From assembly GCA_003266145.1 (NCBI GenBank), contig MVJJ01000174.1, positions 627-34,299 on the forward strand: a DNA stretch of 33,673 bases, given 5' to 3'. A program made the position numbers and the translations under genes. This stretch comes from Methanosphaera sp. SHI613 (GTDB lineage Archaea > Methanobacteriota > Methanobacteria > Methanobacteriales > Methanobacteriaceae). Below are positions 19,598-28,098 of the stretch, piece by piece (positions within the stretch are counted from its first letter, which is position 1; every line of letters begins with the position of its first letter). The notes under the pieces were generated by a model. That model was not told the DNA's origin, did no database searches, and saw only the letters and a list, made by a program, of their open reading frames with translations.

Positions 19598-20506
19598 ATG
19601 GAAATTTATCTACTATGGATAATTGGATTAATACTTACTCTAATCTTAACAACAATATTTACCGTGTTGTTTACAAAAATCAGAGGAAATTTATTCGAAG
19701 ATATACGAGGTGGAATACCAAGAGGTGTTGGAATAGCACCATTTATAGTAATGGTTCTATTGTTCCCTAAACCATATAATATTCTGATTGCAATTATTGG
19801 AATAACCGCTTTTATTGATGATATAATAGGACGTAGAAAATTAACCTCATACCTAGAAGTGGGACAGTTATTTAGAGGTATAGGAATAATAATTGTAATG
19901 ATATGGGGTTATTATATATTAGGTCCAATAGCAATATTGGTAGCCCTTATGGTACAGATATTTAATATTGCAGACATGGAACCTGGAGTTGCATGTATTG
20001 CCGTATTAATAATGTCCGCAGTATCCTTCACAATATTAGTATTGACACATTCATCATCATACTATCTTCCGGTATTACTGTTTGTAATCTGTTTAGGTTA
20101 CATCTCACAAGATTACTCCGGATATATCATGATGGGAGAAATAGGGAATCATTCCTTTGGAGTTGCACTCGGTATATGTTTCGCATTAGTTTCAGCAGCA
20201 CTTGCAAAGGCAGTATCACCAGTTATGTTCTATCCTGTAGAATTCATAATAATGTTAATATTATTCTTAGTTACAGCTATCTTGATAGCATATTTAAGAA
20301 GAGAAACATTAACATATTACCTTGAAAGATATTTGGGTATTCAAAATCCAACATTTGGTGATTTGGTAATGGATGTATTAACAGGTGGAGGACTTGGAGA
20401 TTTATTTAGAAAATTATTATTGGACAATAAACAAATCACTATAAAGAATCCCTTTGCAATTTCATTAGGTGCTAGAAGATTAGTGTATAATCCAGTTAAA
20501 AAATAA
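19598..20506 (+). CDS. MraY/WecA-like polyprenyl-phosphate sugar-1-phosphate transferase
   Basis: Integral membrane enzyme with roughly ten hydrophobic segments across 302 residues. Family signatures are present in a modified form: RGGIPRGVGI at 37-46, the catalytic-type FIDDIIGRR with Asp74-Asp75, QIFNIADMEPG at 120-130 in place of the bacterial N-x-x-DGLDG-type segment, and GEIGNHSFG at 180-188 in place of the bacterial G-D-x-G-S loop. Such proteins transfer a phospho-sugar from a UDP-sugar to a lipid phosphate. In pseudomurein-walled methanogens a MraY-like protein is thought to start the lipid-linked wall precursor, and I infer that role here. GGGTGAG precedes the ATG. Two T-runs at 20534-20550 follow the stop. 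Confidence 0.8.
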   Translation: MEIYLLWIIGLILTLILTTIFTVLFTKIRGNLFEDIRGGIPRGVGIAPFIVMVLLFPKPYNILIAIIGITAFIDDIIGRRKLTSYLEVGQLFRGIGIIIVMIWGYYILGPIAILVALMVQIFNIADMEPGVACIAVLIMSAVSFTILVLTHSSSYYLPVLLFVICLGYISQDYSGYIMMGEIGNHSFGVALGICFALVSAALAKAVSPVMFYPVEFIIMLILFLVTAILIAYLRRETLTYYLERYLGIQNPTFGDLVMDVLTGGGLGDLFRKLLLDNKQITIKNPFAISLGARRLVYNPVKK

Positions 20507-20611
20507 TGATTCATTATATTCAAATGAACAACCTTTTTTTTATTTTTTTTATTATATTACTTAGCGTAAATTATCCTATTCTTATTTTCACAGTTTATTA
20601 AATCTATTCAT

Positions 20612-21634
20612 CTATTCATCATCAAAATATTCATTTCTTGCATCCACCATTGCTTTGATATTATTTAATGGTGTTTCATATGCAATATTACAGCTTGGAC
20701 CCAGAACATCCACTCCTTTATCAAGACATTTATATGATTCTTCCTTAATTTCATCAGGACTTCTCATAAGCAACGTTTCACCGATGGCAAGATTACCACA
20801 AATGACGCTGTCACTCCCGATTTCTTCCTTAATTGTTTTTGCATAACCGATATCTACCTCCTGGGATATGCTCAAGCCTTCATATCCACAGGAAAGCATA
20901 TTCTCCAGGTTTGAATTAGTATCACCACAGATATGCAATACTCCCTCCACATTCATGGCATCTGATAACTCAACAAGATAGGGCATCACCAACTCCTCGA
21001 ATAAGTTCGGTTTTACAATGTTCGTCGTTGAACTGGGATCATTGACGACAATACAGTCTACTCCAATATCCTCATAAAATTTAACTTCTTCTATCAATTT
21101 ACTGTTGATTTCTTCCAAAGCATCATCTATCTCAAAATAGTCTGAATTCAATAATTTAATAACCGTTCCCAAATCTACCAAATCTGTAAGTATTGAAAAG
21201 GCACCAGTTATTTCCCCTATGATAGGCACGTTTTTATCATCATATTTTTCATGGATGATTTTTGCCGCTTCTTCTATGGCGGGAAATTGTCCCATGTTTA
21301 TAAAGTCATCAGGCATTTCCACATCTTCCGGCGAATCAAAGGGAGCCTTGCTGATTATAGGTGTAAGGGTTCCTTCCTGTCTTTCGAAAAAATGACCAAC
21401 AGTTTCTGACTCGAACCATAAATCAAGGGGAATAGTTATGCCTTCAAGATGTGTATATTCATGAACCGAAGCTGCTATTTCGGCCAGTTTTTGTCCCTCA
21501 TGACATGACTCATCAAAAGTGCAGCCTGCCTTTGAAAGTAATTCTGTAGTTAGTACAGCAGGAAAAGCAACAACAGGGGTTTTTTCCACTTCTTTTTGTC
21601 TTAAAGCATTAATCAAATTTTCTCTCATGTCCAT
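20612..21634 (-). CDS. mtaA: Methylcobamide:coenzyme M methyltransferase (MtaA/MtbA family)
   Basis: Zinc-dependent enzyme of the uroporphyrinogen decarboxylase superfamily that moves a methyl group from a corrinoid protein to coenzyme M, feeding methanogenesis. The zinc ligands are visible as HIC (His234, Cys236) and Cys315 in LGPSCNIAYETP. The N-terminus RENLINALRQKEVEKTPVVAF is typical. I chose the ATG at 21634 because AAGGTG lies at 21641-21646; the GTG at 21643 overlaps that ribosome site, and a further ATG at 21628 is possible. MtaA (methanol) and MtbA (methylamine) cannot be separated securely by eye; methanol is preferred from the inferred organism. No mtaB or mtaC is adjacent. Confidence 0.85.
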   Translation of the reverse strand: MDMRENLINALRQKEVEKTPVVAFPAVLTTELLSKAGCTFDESCHEGQKLAEIAASVHEYTHLEGITIPLDLWFESETVGHFFERQEGTLTPIISKAPFDSPEDVEMPDDFINMGQFPAIEEAAKIIHEKYDDKNVPIIGEITGAFSILTDLVDLGTVIKLLNSDYFEIDDALEEINSKLIEEVKFYEDIGVDCIVVNDPSSTTNIVKPNLFEELVMPYLVELSDAMNVEGVLHICGDTNSNLENMLSCGYEGLSISQEVDIGYAKTIKEEIGSDSVICGNLAIGETLLMRSPDEIKEESYKCLDKGVDVLGPSCNIAYETPLNNIKAMVDARNEYFDDE

Positions 21635-21945
21635 ATCCAACACCTTATATAATGTATATTCTATTTAAACACTATTATAATGTTTATCTAAAATAATATT
21701 ATAGGGGAAAATGTTTTATCTGTTCATATTTTGGCGGATGTAATTCATACGAAAAAATTATGAATCATAATCATTAACTATTATTTGTAGACTATTTTTA
21801 ATATCTATTCATAATATCTGATTTAATTCAACAATTTCTTGAATAGGTCCTTAAACGGCTATTTTTGTTAGGACTAAAAAACAAAACATTTATATAGTTA
21901 TGCTATTATATTATTTTTATCTACTATAGAGTTAGGAGTGATTTT
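21635..21945. promoter_or_regulatory. Divergent promoter region, mtaA-like gene / ferredoxin
   Basis: About 311 bases. For the ferredoxin a TATA-like CATTTATATAG lies near 21888-21898 and the ribosome site AGGAGTGAT just before the ATG. For mtaA, minus-strand AT-rich TATA-like sequences lie within 40 bases of the start (TTTAAATAG and ATTATATAAGG). Between them is AT-rich sequence with an imperfect GTCCTTA/TTAGGAC dyad around 21848-21883. No further gene is visible. Confidence 0.4.
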
Positions 21946-22179
21946 ATGTACGAAGTTGTTTTAGAAAGAGAAGATTGCGTAATGTGTGGAAATTGTGTAG
22001 ATCTGGATGAAACACTATTCACATTTGATGATGATGACAGAGCAACAATAGTCGGTTCAAGCAGAGATGGAGATGTGGATGAACTAGAAATAGATGATAT
22101 TGAAGTATACACTGAAGCTGCTGAAAATTGTTCTGGTGAATGTATTGAAGTATATGATGAAGAAGGAAATCCAGTATAA
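21946..22179 (+). CDS. Small acidic [4Fe-4S] ferredoxin
   Basis: Electron carrier of 77 residues. The cluster-binding motif is CVMCGNC (Cys11, Cys14, Cys17) with a distant fourth ligand Cys62 in AAENCSGEC. The usual proline after the last cysteine is replaced by serine, and a second nearby cysteine (Cys66) is present. The middle is unusually acidic (DETLFTFDDDDRATIVGSSRDGDVDELEIDD). This looks like a single-cluster ferredoxin rather than the 2[4Fe-4S] type. It has its own TATA-like promoter and a clear ribosome site. It is divergent from the mtaA-like gene, so a role in methyl-coenzyme M or hydrogen metabolism is possible but unproven. Confidence 0.88.
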   Translation: MYEVVLEREDCVMCGNCVDLDETLFTFDDDDRATIVGSSRDGDVDELEIDDIEVYTEAAENCSGECIEVYDEEGNPV

Positions 22180-22409
22180 ATATAATCCACTTTCACCTTC
22201 ATCACTTTTAAAATGAAAAAACAAATACCTTTTCCTTCTTTTAATCATTAATATACTACTAATTTTTTTTCAAGTATTACCTATCCTCTTTAAAAAATAT
22301 CTTATTCTATTTCTTATTATTTCCAAATAATTTAATAATAATTTCAAACAAAATAATTTATAACTATAAATTATAATTACTTATAATTTTTATTAGAAGG
22401 GACTATAAT
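22180..22409. promoter_or_regulatory. Promoter region of the MurG-like gene
   Basis: The 230 bases after the ferredoxin stop hold short T-runs suited to archaeal termination. Near 22353-22374 there is a perfect AT-only inverted repeat ATAATTTAT-AACT-ATAAATTAT, overlapping the TATA region about 40-55 bases before the MurG-like start. GAAGGGAC precedes the ATG at 22410. The AT-only composition makes chance palindromes likely. Confidence 0.35.
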
Positions 22410-23462
22410 ATGAAATTATTGATTTTTGTTACAGGAAGAGGCATTGGTGGAGATGCGTTACATGCTTATAATATAAAAAAATTATTGGAAGAAGATGATA
22501 TAGAAGCAGAGGTTGTATTAGATCCAAGTGCTCCTGGTTACTACTTTAAAAAACGAAATATTCCATGGTTAAAATCACCAATACCAAATGCGGGAGGTCA
22601 TGCAGCATCCAAAACAAAATTATTCAAAGCAGGAATAAAGGCTACTACTGCAGCCATCAAGGGTGCATCACTTATAAAAAAAGAAAATGCTGATGGTGTA
22701 ATAGGAGTTATAGGTGGAGGTGCAATCATAGGTGCTCTTTCTGCTAAGTTGGCACGTGTTCCATCGGTAGGTCTAGTTGCAACTCCTACAGATACTCGGA
22801 TTTCACTAAAACTCAATCCAACATTACTTCTTCCGGAATCACCCTCATACATTAAGGGAGATGCGGTATCGAAGTATGAAATTAAAAAACAGTATTCGCC
22901 AATAAATCTGAACATAACAGAGGGCAACAAGGATAATATTATTGACAAGATGCCTTCACAGTTTGATCAGTCAAAACCATCCATATTGTTTGCATCAGGT
23001 TCCACATTATTTGACGGCATGGCCGAAGCGGCACGTAAGTTTGCCGAGGAAAATGATAATTACAATATTTTTGTCATAGGCGATCCATTAAAGGAAGAAT
23101 TAAAAGAAGTTATAGACCATCCGAATATAATTAACCTCGGATATATTAATTATATTGATGACTTGTATGATTTGGTGGATTTGGCCGTTATAACCGATGA
23201 CGGATTGACTTTACATGAGACCATGGCATGTGAAATACCTGTAGTGGTGGTTATTGGAGTAAAGTATGGTCGTTATCATAACTTGGCCAGCGTATTTGAA
23301 GGTGCAGTACTTGAAAGTCATGTTGACAACATATCTGAAGTCGTAAACCAAGCATTTGATCAATATGACTCCATGAAGGAGGCCACCAGGAAATATTCCG
23401 GTGAAGTTATAGATGCACCTCATGAATTATGTGAGTTTGTAAAAAAATATATGAAAAAATAG
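22410..23462 (+). CDS. MurG-like family 28 glycosyltransferase
   Basis: GT-B fold glycosyltransferase of 350 residues. The N-terminal half starts MKLLIFVTGRGIGGDALHAYNI, where the glycine-rich loop resembles MurG's GGTGGH-type segment. It contains VIGVIGGGAIIGALSAKLARVPSVGL, which matches the family's acceptor-side strand-helix. The C-terminal half has ILFASGSTLFDGMAEAA, NIINLGYINYIDDLYDLVDLAVITDDGLTLHETMACEIPVVVV, the nucleotide-sugar binding region. In pseudomurein-producing methanogens a MurG-like enzyme is expected to add the second sugar to a lipid intermediate; this gene and the MraY-like gene 2 kb away could perform consecutive steps. That pathway assignment is inference. A hairpin terminator follows the stop. 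Confidence 0.8.
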   Translation: MKLLIFVTGRGIGGDALHAYNIKKLLEEDDIEAEVVLDPSAPGYYFKKRNIPWLKSPIPNAGGHAASKTKLFKAGIKATTAAIKGASLIKKENADGVIGVIGGGAIIGALSAKLARVPSVGLVATPTDTRISLKLNPTLLLPESPSYIKGDAVSKYEIKKQYSPINLNITEGNKDNIIDKMPSQFDQSKPSILFASGSTLFDGMAEAARKFAEENDNYNIFVIGDPLKEELKEVIDHPNIINLGYINYIDDLYDLVDLAVITDDGLTLHETMACEIPVVVVIGVKYGRYHNLASVFEGAVLESHVDNISEVVNQAFDQYDSMKEATRKYSGEVIDAPHELCEFVKKYMKK

Positions 23463-23466
23463 TTTC

Positions 23467-23491
23467 AAGAGTTTAATAAACTCTTTTTTTT
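23467..23491 (+). terminator. Intrinsic-type terminator of the MurG-like gene
   Basis: AAGAGTTT (23467-23474) and AAACTCTT (23478-23485) form a perfect 8-bp stem with a 3-base loop, four bases after the stop codon, and run directly into eight T residues (23484-23491). On the opposite strand the same structure is followed by few T residues, so it acts mainly in the plus direction. Confidence 0.75.
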
Positions 23492-23581
23492 ATTTATTCT
23501 ACTTCTAGTTTTTAATTTAAGATTATACAGTACTAATTTTTATCAATACAATTTAATCATTGATTTTTTTTGGATTTTCGT

Positions 23582-24901
23582 TTATGAGTATCTTTTATAG
23601 TACTGTGCCAGTTTGAATATTCCATCTGTGGTTGGATGAATTTCCAGGAAATTGCTGAAGTCATCATCGTTGCCGTCTTTCATTATTTTTATCATATATG
23701 GCAATGCAATGTTTGATGAAGGTGTAATTGCAAGTACATTGTTAATTTTACCGCTTTCAAAGTCAATGTTTTCTTTCGTCATTCCCATCTTTCCATTAAG
23801 TATGTTCCAGAATGAACCTGGACCACCTGCACCTGGAAGACTTACCTGTTTTCCGTTATTGTTTACTTTATCTCCTTTCATGTAACTTACATCATAGTTT
23901 AAAGTAATTGTAAGTGGTATTAATGAATAATCTGCTTCAACCTCATTTCCGATGATATTGTTTATGGCTACCATTCCCTCCATTCTTGATACTGGAGTTG
24001 ATAATAATCCACCTATCACGTCACCTGCAGCATAGATGTCCGGGTTGGACGTTTGCATGTGGCTGTCTACTATGATGTGTCCTTTATCATCAATTTCAAC
24101 GATATCCTTTACAATCTCGGAGTTTGGTGTTACACCTGTAGCTAACAATACTGTACCTTCAATTTCTCCATAATTTGTAATGACTGACCTATCTGTAATC
24201 TCTTTTATTTCAACATTTTCATGTACTATTGTATTTTTAAGTAAGTTGGATACAATATACTCTTCAGCTTCATTATCACCCAGCATTTTAAGGAAGCTAC
24301 TTCTGCATAAAATGTCCACTTGACTGCCGAAGCTTGAGAAAATATTTGCATATTCTGCAGCAGTTGAACCTCCTCCAATAATGACTAACTTTTCAGGTAT
24401 CTGCTCAAACTTCAATGTATCTTTATATGTGTATGCATTTTCAATACCCGGGATGTCCGGCAGAAGAGGTGATGAACCAGTACATACAAGTAACTTGTCA
24501 TAAGGATATTCATCTTCATCATCGACTATAACAACCTTTCTATCAGCATCAACACTTGCTTCGCCCCTGACATATTCAACTCCGGTACCTTTAGTCTCGG
24601 CAGTTATAATGTGTCTGATCTTTTTTTGCGTTTGCTTAATCTGGGCTGCTGTCTTAGCATAATCAACTTTAATTTCTGATTCAACAATTCCCAGGTCATT
24701 AAAGTTCTGTGACTGTTCAACATGTTTTGCCACGTCAGATAATGCACATACTACCATACATGCTTGGTTTAAACATTTTCCACCAATATGTCTTTTTTCT
24801 ATTAATGTTACGTTGTTTGACTTCTCAGCTGCATCCATAGCTGCAAATCTACCAGCAGGACCAGCACCAATAATCACTATGTTCTTCATATTTATCATCA
24901 T
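23582..24901 (-). CDS. Dihydrolipoamide-dehydrogenase-like flavoprotein
   Basis: Class I pyridine nucleotide-disulphide oxidoreductase of 439 residues. The FAD fold GAGPAGRFAA is at 12-21. The redox disulphide is present as GGKCLNQAC (Cys43, Cys48), although the usual following P-S-K is replaced by M-V-V. The NAD(P) fold has VIIGGGSTAAEYA, and FAD binding TSNPDIYAAGDV. The dimerisation domain ends in HPTTDG, which keeps the catalytic-type His422 but has Gly where these enzymes usually have Glu. Substrate is unknown; no 2-oxoacid dehydrogenase genes are nearby. AAAGG precedes clustered ATGs (24901, 24898, 24889), so the start is uncertain by up to four residues. It lies 103 bases after trpD, with its own TATA-like AAATATAC. 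Confidence 0.85.
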   Translation of the reverse strand: MMINMKNIVIIGAGPAGRFAAMDAAEKSNNVTLIEKRHIGGKCLNQACMVVCALSDVAKHVEQSQNFNDLGIVESEIKVDYAKTAAQIKQTQKKIRHIITAETKGTGVEYVRGEASVDADRKVVIVDDEDEYPYDKLLVCTGSSPLLPDIPGIENAYTYKDTLKFEQIPEKLVIIGGGSTAAEYANIFSSFGSQVDILCRSSFLKMLGDNEAEEYIVSNLLKNTIVHENVEIKEITDRSVITNYGEIEGTVLLATGVTPNSEIVKDIVEIDDKGHIIVDSHMQTSNPDIYAAGDVIGGLLSTPVSRMEGMVAINNIIGNEVEADYSLIPLTITLNYDVSYMKGDKVNNNGKQVSLPGAGGPGSFWNILNGKMGMTKENIDFESGKINNVLAITPSSNIALPYMIKIMKDGNDDDFSNFLEIHPTTDGIFKLAQYYKRYS

Positions 24902-25004
24902 TGCCTTTATTACTAATTAGTATATTTAACATAGTTATTAAAGAATATCCTCGCTTTCAAAAGAAAAATAATAGTAGGGGGTTTAATCAAATTAATGAAT
25001 ATGT

Positions 25005-26054
25005 TCAGGTATTGCTATATTTTATGATTTTCTGCAGTTGTCTTTTTGCAGTTGAGTTTTCGATAACCGTTCTTGACAATTCAACACCCTCTTTGAGTGA
25101 ATCCACTTTGTTTGCCACGTACAATATTGCAGCTGAGTTCATTAGACATAAATCCATACGTGCCTTATCCGTTTTCGTATCGGTAACGTTGTTGAGGATA
25201 TTATTGATTACCTCTAAATGGCCTTCAGGACTTGAAGGAGCCCTAATATCATCCCTATTTGAAAAGTCAAGTCCAAAATCCTTTGGAGTGATATATCTTA
25301 CATCAATTTTTGAATTATCTATAAATGCAACCTTTGTTTTTCCGATATTTGATATTTCATCCATTGCAGGGTTGCCATAGTCATCAAAGCCATGAACTAT
25401 CATACCTCTTTTCACTCCAAGATTTATTGATACCTGTGCAATGTCCTCTATCAATTCCGGGTCATATAAACCTGTAAGTCTGGCAGTAACACGTGTCGGG
25501 CAGGTTATAGGTCCAATCAGATTGAAGATTGTTCTTGTTTTTAATTCTTTTCTAATTGTCATTACATTCTTTGTGGCTTTATGATAGAATGGTGCATATA
25601 TAAAGGCAAAGTTACACTTTTGGATTGAATTTATCACTTGATTCGGTGATAGTTCTATGTTGACTCCCAAGTCCTCCAATGCATCTGCTCCTCCATAACT
25701 ACTGCTTACGCTTCTATTTCCATGTTTTGATATTTTAGCGCCCGCCGCACTTGCCACAATGGATGAAACAGTACTGACATTGAATGTCTTAAGCACGTCT
25801 CCACCAGTTCCACAGCTTTCAACCAGGTAATCATCACAATCATATTCTATCTGTGTTGCATGATCCTTCATACTTTGAGTTAATCCGGTAATTTCATCTA
25901 TATTTTCCTTCTTCATTCTTAAAGCTATCAAAAAACTGGAAATGACACTATCGGGATAATTACCACTAATCAGATCATTCATGCATTCATATGACTCATC
26001 ATATGTCAGGTCTCTCTTCTTTTCTATTATGTCATCCAATACTTCATATATCAT
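25005..26054 (-). CDS. trpD: Anthranilate phosphoribosyltransferase
   Basis: Transfers the phosphoribosyl group of PRPP to anthranilate, second step of the tryptophan branch. The 349 residues contain the PRPP-binding GTGGD at 82-86, FNVSTVSSIVASAAGAKISKHGNRSVSSSYGGADALEDLG, and the metal-site region VHGFDDYGNPAMDEIS. It overlaps trpA by four bases (ATGA) and is the last gene of trpEGCFBAD. Placing trpD at the end, separate from trpG, is the order reported for Methanothermobacter thermautotrophicus. Confidence 0.96.
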   Translation of the reverse strand: MIYEVLDDIIEKKRDLTYDESYECMNDLISGNYPDSVISSFLIALRMKKENIDEITGLTQSMKDHATQIEYDCDDYLVESCGTGGDVLKTFNVSTVSSIVASAAGAKISKHGNRSVSSSYGGADALEDLGVNIELSPNQVINSIQKCNFAFIYAPFYHKATKNVMTIRKELKTRTIFNLIGPITCPTRVTARLTGLYDPELIEDIAQVSINLGVKRGMIVHGFDDYGNPAMDEISNIGKTKVAFIDNSKIDVRYITPKDFGLDFSNRDDIRAPSSPEGHLEVINNILNNVTDTKTDKARMDLCLMNSAAILYVANKVDSLKEGVELSRTVIENSTAKRQLQKIIKYSNT

Positions 26055-26866
26055 TCTAATCTCCTCGTAGCATTTTTCATACTCATCGTATACCTTGTTA
26101 TTTCGTCGTATAATCTATTTTTGTCATCCAAATTCTTCTTTATTAAGTTTATGATGGCACTTCCAACGATAGCTCCATCACTTCCTACATCCAATACTTC
26201 ATGCACATGCTTTTCTTCTGAAATTCCAAATCCTACACAAATTGGAATATCAGTTTGCAATTTAATTCTTTTAATCAGTTCTTTCGTATCATTTTCAACT
26301 TCTTTTCTTACCCCTGTCGTACCCATTACCGATGCAACATAAATGAATCCTCCAACTATATCAGTAATCATCTCTAATCGTTTGTTGCTGGTTGATTGTG
26401 ATACAATAAATATCTCTTCAATATCATATTTTTTGGAACTTTTAATAACATCCGTTGATTCTTCAGGTGGTAAATCAGCTATCAAAACTGCATTGACGTC
26501 CAAACTCTTTAACTTCTTATAGAAACTGTCAATACCATGTTTATAAATGATATTATAGTAGAGCAATAACCCTATAGGTATGGATGTGTACCTTCTTACA
26601 TCTTCAAGAAAATCAAAACATTTTTCAATTGTCATTCCACTATCAAATGCGCGTATATCCGCTTCCTGTACACTTGCTCCGTCAGCTACGGGATCAGAGA
26701 ATGGAAAACCTATCTCCAAGGCATCAACCCCACAATCAACTAGCCGTTTAACAATTTCAAGTGATGTGTCGTAATCAGGGTCACCTGCAACAACAAAGGG
26801 TATGAATGCACCTTCATTATTGTTTTTTAATCTTGTAAACATTTGACTGTAACTTTCTTTATTCAT
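26051..26866 (-). CDS. trpA: Tryptophan synthase alpha subunit
   Basis: Cleaves indole-3-glycerol phosphate to indole and glyceraldehyde 3-phosphate, passing indole to TrpB. The TIM-barrel protein has 271 residues. The family catalytic acids are seen as Glu51 in LEIGFPFSDP and Asp62 in ADG. The phosphate-binding GFGIS and SDGAIVGSAI segments are intact. The gene overlaps trpB and trpD by four bases each (ATGA), implying translational coupling. Confidence 0.96.
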   Translation of the reverse strand: MNKESYSQMFTRLKNNNEGAFIPFVVAGDPDYDTSLEIVKRLVDCGVDALEIGFPFSDPVADGASVQEADIRAFDSGMTIEKCFDFLEDVRRYTSIPIGLLLYYNIIYKHGIDSFYKKLKSLDVNAVLIADLPPEESTDVIKSSKKYDIEEIFIVSQSTSNKRLEMITDIVGGFIYVASVMGTTGVRKEVENDTKELIKRIKLQTDIPICVGFGISEEKHVHEVLDVGSDGAIVGSAIINLIKKNLDDKNRLYDEITRYTMSMKNATRRLE

Positions 26867-28044
26867 AATTCCACTCCCAATTCCTTAGCAACTATAAACA
26901 TGTCCTTATCTCCTCTACCTGATAAGTTAACAATGATGGTCTTATTTTTATTCTCCTCTTTTTGTGCATATTTAACCGCATATGCTATGGCATGTGAACT
27001 TTCAAGTGCAGGTATGATTCCTTCGGTCTGACATAAAAGCTTAAAAGCATCCAATGCTTCCTCATTTGTAATGGCAACATATTTTGCACGTTCAATACTG
27101 TGCAGATATGCATGTTCCGGGCCAACACCAGGATAATCCAGGCCTGCAGATACGCTGCTGGTATTTCTTATTTGACCTTCCTCATTCTGCAATACGATTG
27201 ATAGTGATCCATGTAATATTCCATCACTACCTTTGGTTATTGTAGCTCCATGATCCAATCCATCTATTCCATCACCGCCCGCTTCAACTCCAATAAGCTC
27301 GACGGATTCATCATCTACAAATCCACTGAATATTCCCATGGAATTACTTCCACCACCGACACATGCTATTACAGTATCAGGTAGTTTTTGTTCCCTTTCA
27401 ATTATCTGTTTTCGGGCCTCTTTTCCGATGACGCTCTGGAAGTATTTTACCATGCTTGGATAAGGATGAGGACCCATCGTCGTACCAATCAGATAGTGGG
27501 TGGTATCTAAATTGGAAATCCAATATCTGAAAGCTTCATTTATAGAATCCTTAAGTGTCCTGCTACCGATGTCTACCGCTTCAACCTCTGCTCCAGATAA
27601 TTCCATTCGGAACACATTTAACTTCTGGCGTTGAACATCCTTAGAACCCATAAACACCTTCACGTCCAGCCCTAATTTGGCGCCAATCACGGCAGTTGCT
27701 ATTCCATGCTGTCCCGCACCGGTTTCTGCTATAAGACGTGTTTTTCCCATATATTTTGCCAACAATCCCTGACCTATGGTATTGTTTATTTTATGTGCTC
27801 CTGTATGTAGCATATCCTCACGTTTTAAATATATTTTACATCCCAGTTTTTTGGATAGGTTTTCAGCGTAATATAATCCTGTTGGCCTTCCCGCAAATTC
27901 ACATAGATATTCATTCAACTCATTAATGAATTTCTCATCATCCTTGAACTTATAAAATGCCTCCTCCAGTTCTTCTATTGCCGGTATCAATAATTCCGGC
28001 ACGTATACTCCACCATATTTACCAAATTTTCCATCATATTTCAT
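26863..28044 (-). CDS. trpB: Tryptophan synthase beta subunit
   Basis: PLP enzyme that joins indole and serine to give tryptophan. The 393-residue length and the N-terminus KYDGKFGKYGGVYVPE mark the TrpB1 type, which pairs with TrpA, rather than the longer TrpB2. The PLP lysine is Lys85 in HTGAHKINNTIGQ, and the phosphate loop is GGGSNSMGIF. The segment LSAGLDYPGVGPEH-like (SVSAGLDYPGVGPEHAYLH) is conserved. It overlaps trpA by four bases; 54 AT-rich bases separate it from trpF. TrpF-TrpB order fits the methanogen operon. Confidence 0.97.
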   Translation of the reverse strand: MKYDGKFGKYGGVYVPELLIPAIEELEEAFYKFKDDEKFINELNEYLCEFAGRPTGLYYAENLSKKLGCKIYLKREDMLHTGAHKINNTIGQGLLAKYMGKTRLIAETGAGQHGIATAVIGAKLGLDVKVFMGSKDVQRQKLNVFRMELSGAEVEAVDIGSRTLKDSINEAFRYWISNLDTTHYLIGTTMGPHPYPSMVKYFQSVIGKEARKQIIEREQKLPDTVIACVGGGSNSMGIFSGFVDDESVELIGVEAGGDGIDGLDHGATITKGSDGILHGSLSIVLQNEEGQIRNTSSVSAGLDYPGVGPEHAYLHSIERAKYVAITNEEALDAFKLLCQTEGIIPALESSHAIAYAVKYAQKEENKNKTIIVNLSGRGDKDMFIVAKELGVEL

Positions 28045-28098
28045 AAAATCCCTTCTATTATATATGATAATTTTTTTTGTTTAAATTTTCATTCCTTT

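Noticed and set aside
22353..22374. ATAATTTAT-AACT-ATAAATTAT as a specific operator
   Set aside because: AT-only palindromes are frequent in this DNA, and a similar pair occurs at 33455-33488 next to unrelated sequence, so it is not promoted to a finding.
24901..25380. 159-codon plus-strand frame at the trpD end
   Set aside because: Most of it is antisense to trpD; no promoter-ribosome-site arrangement supports it.
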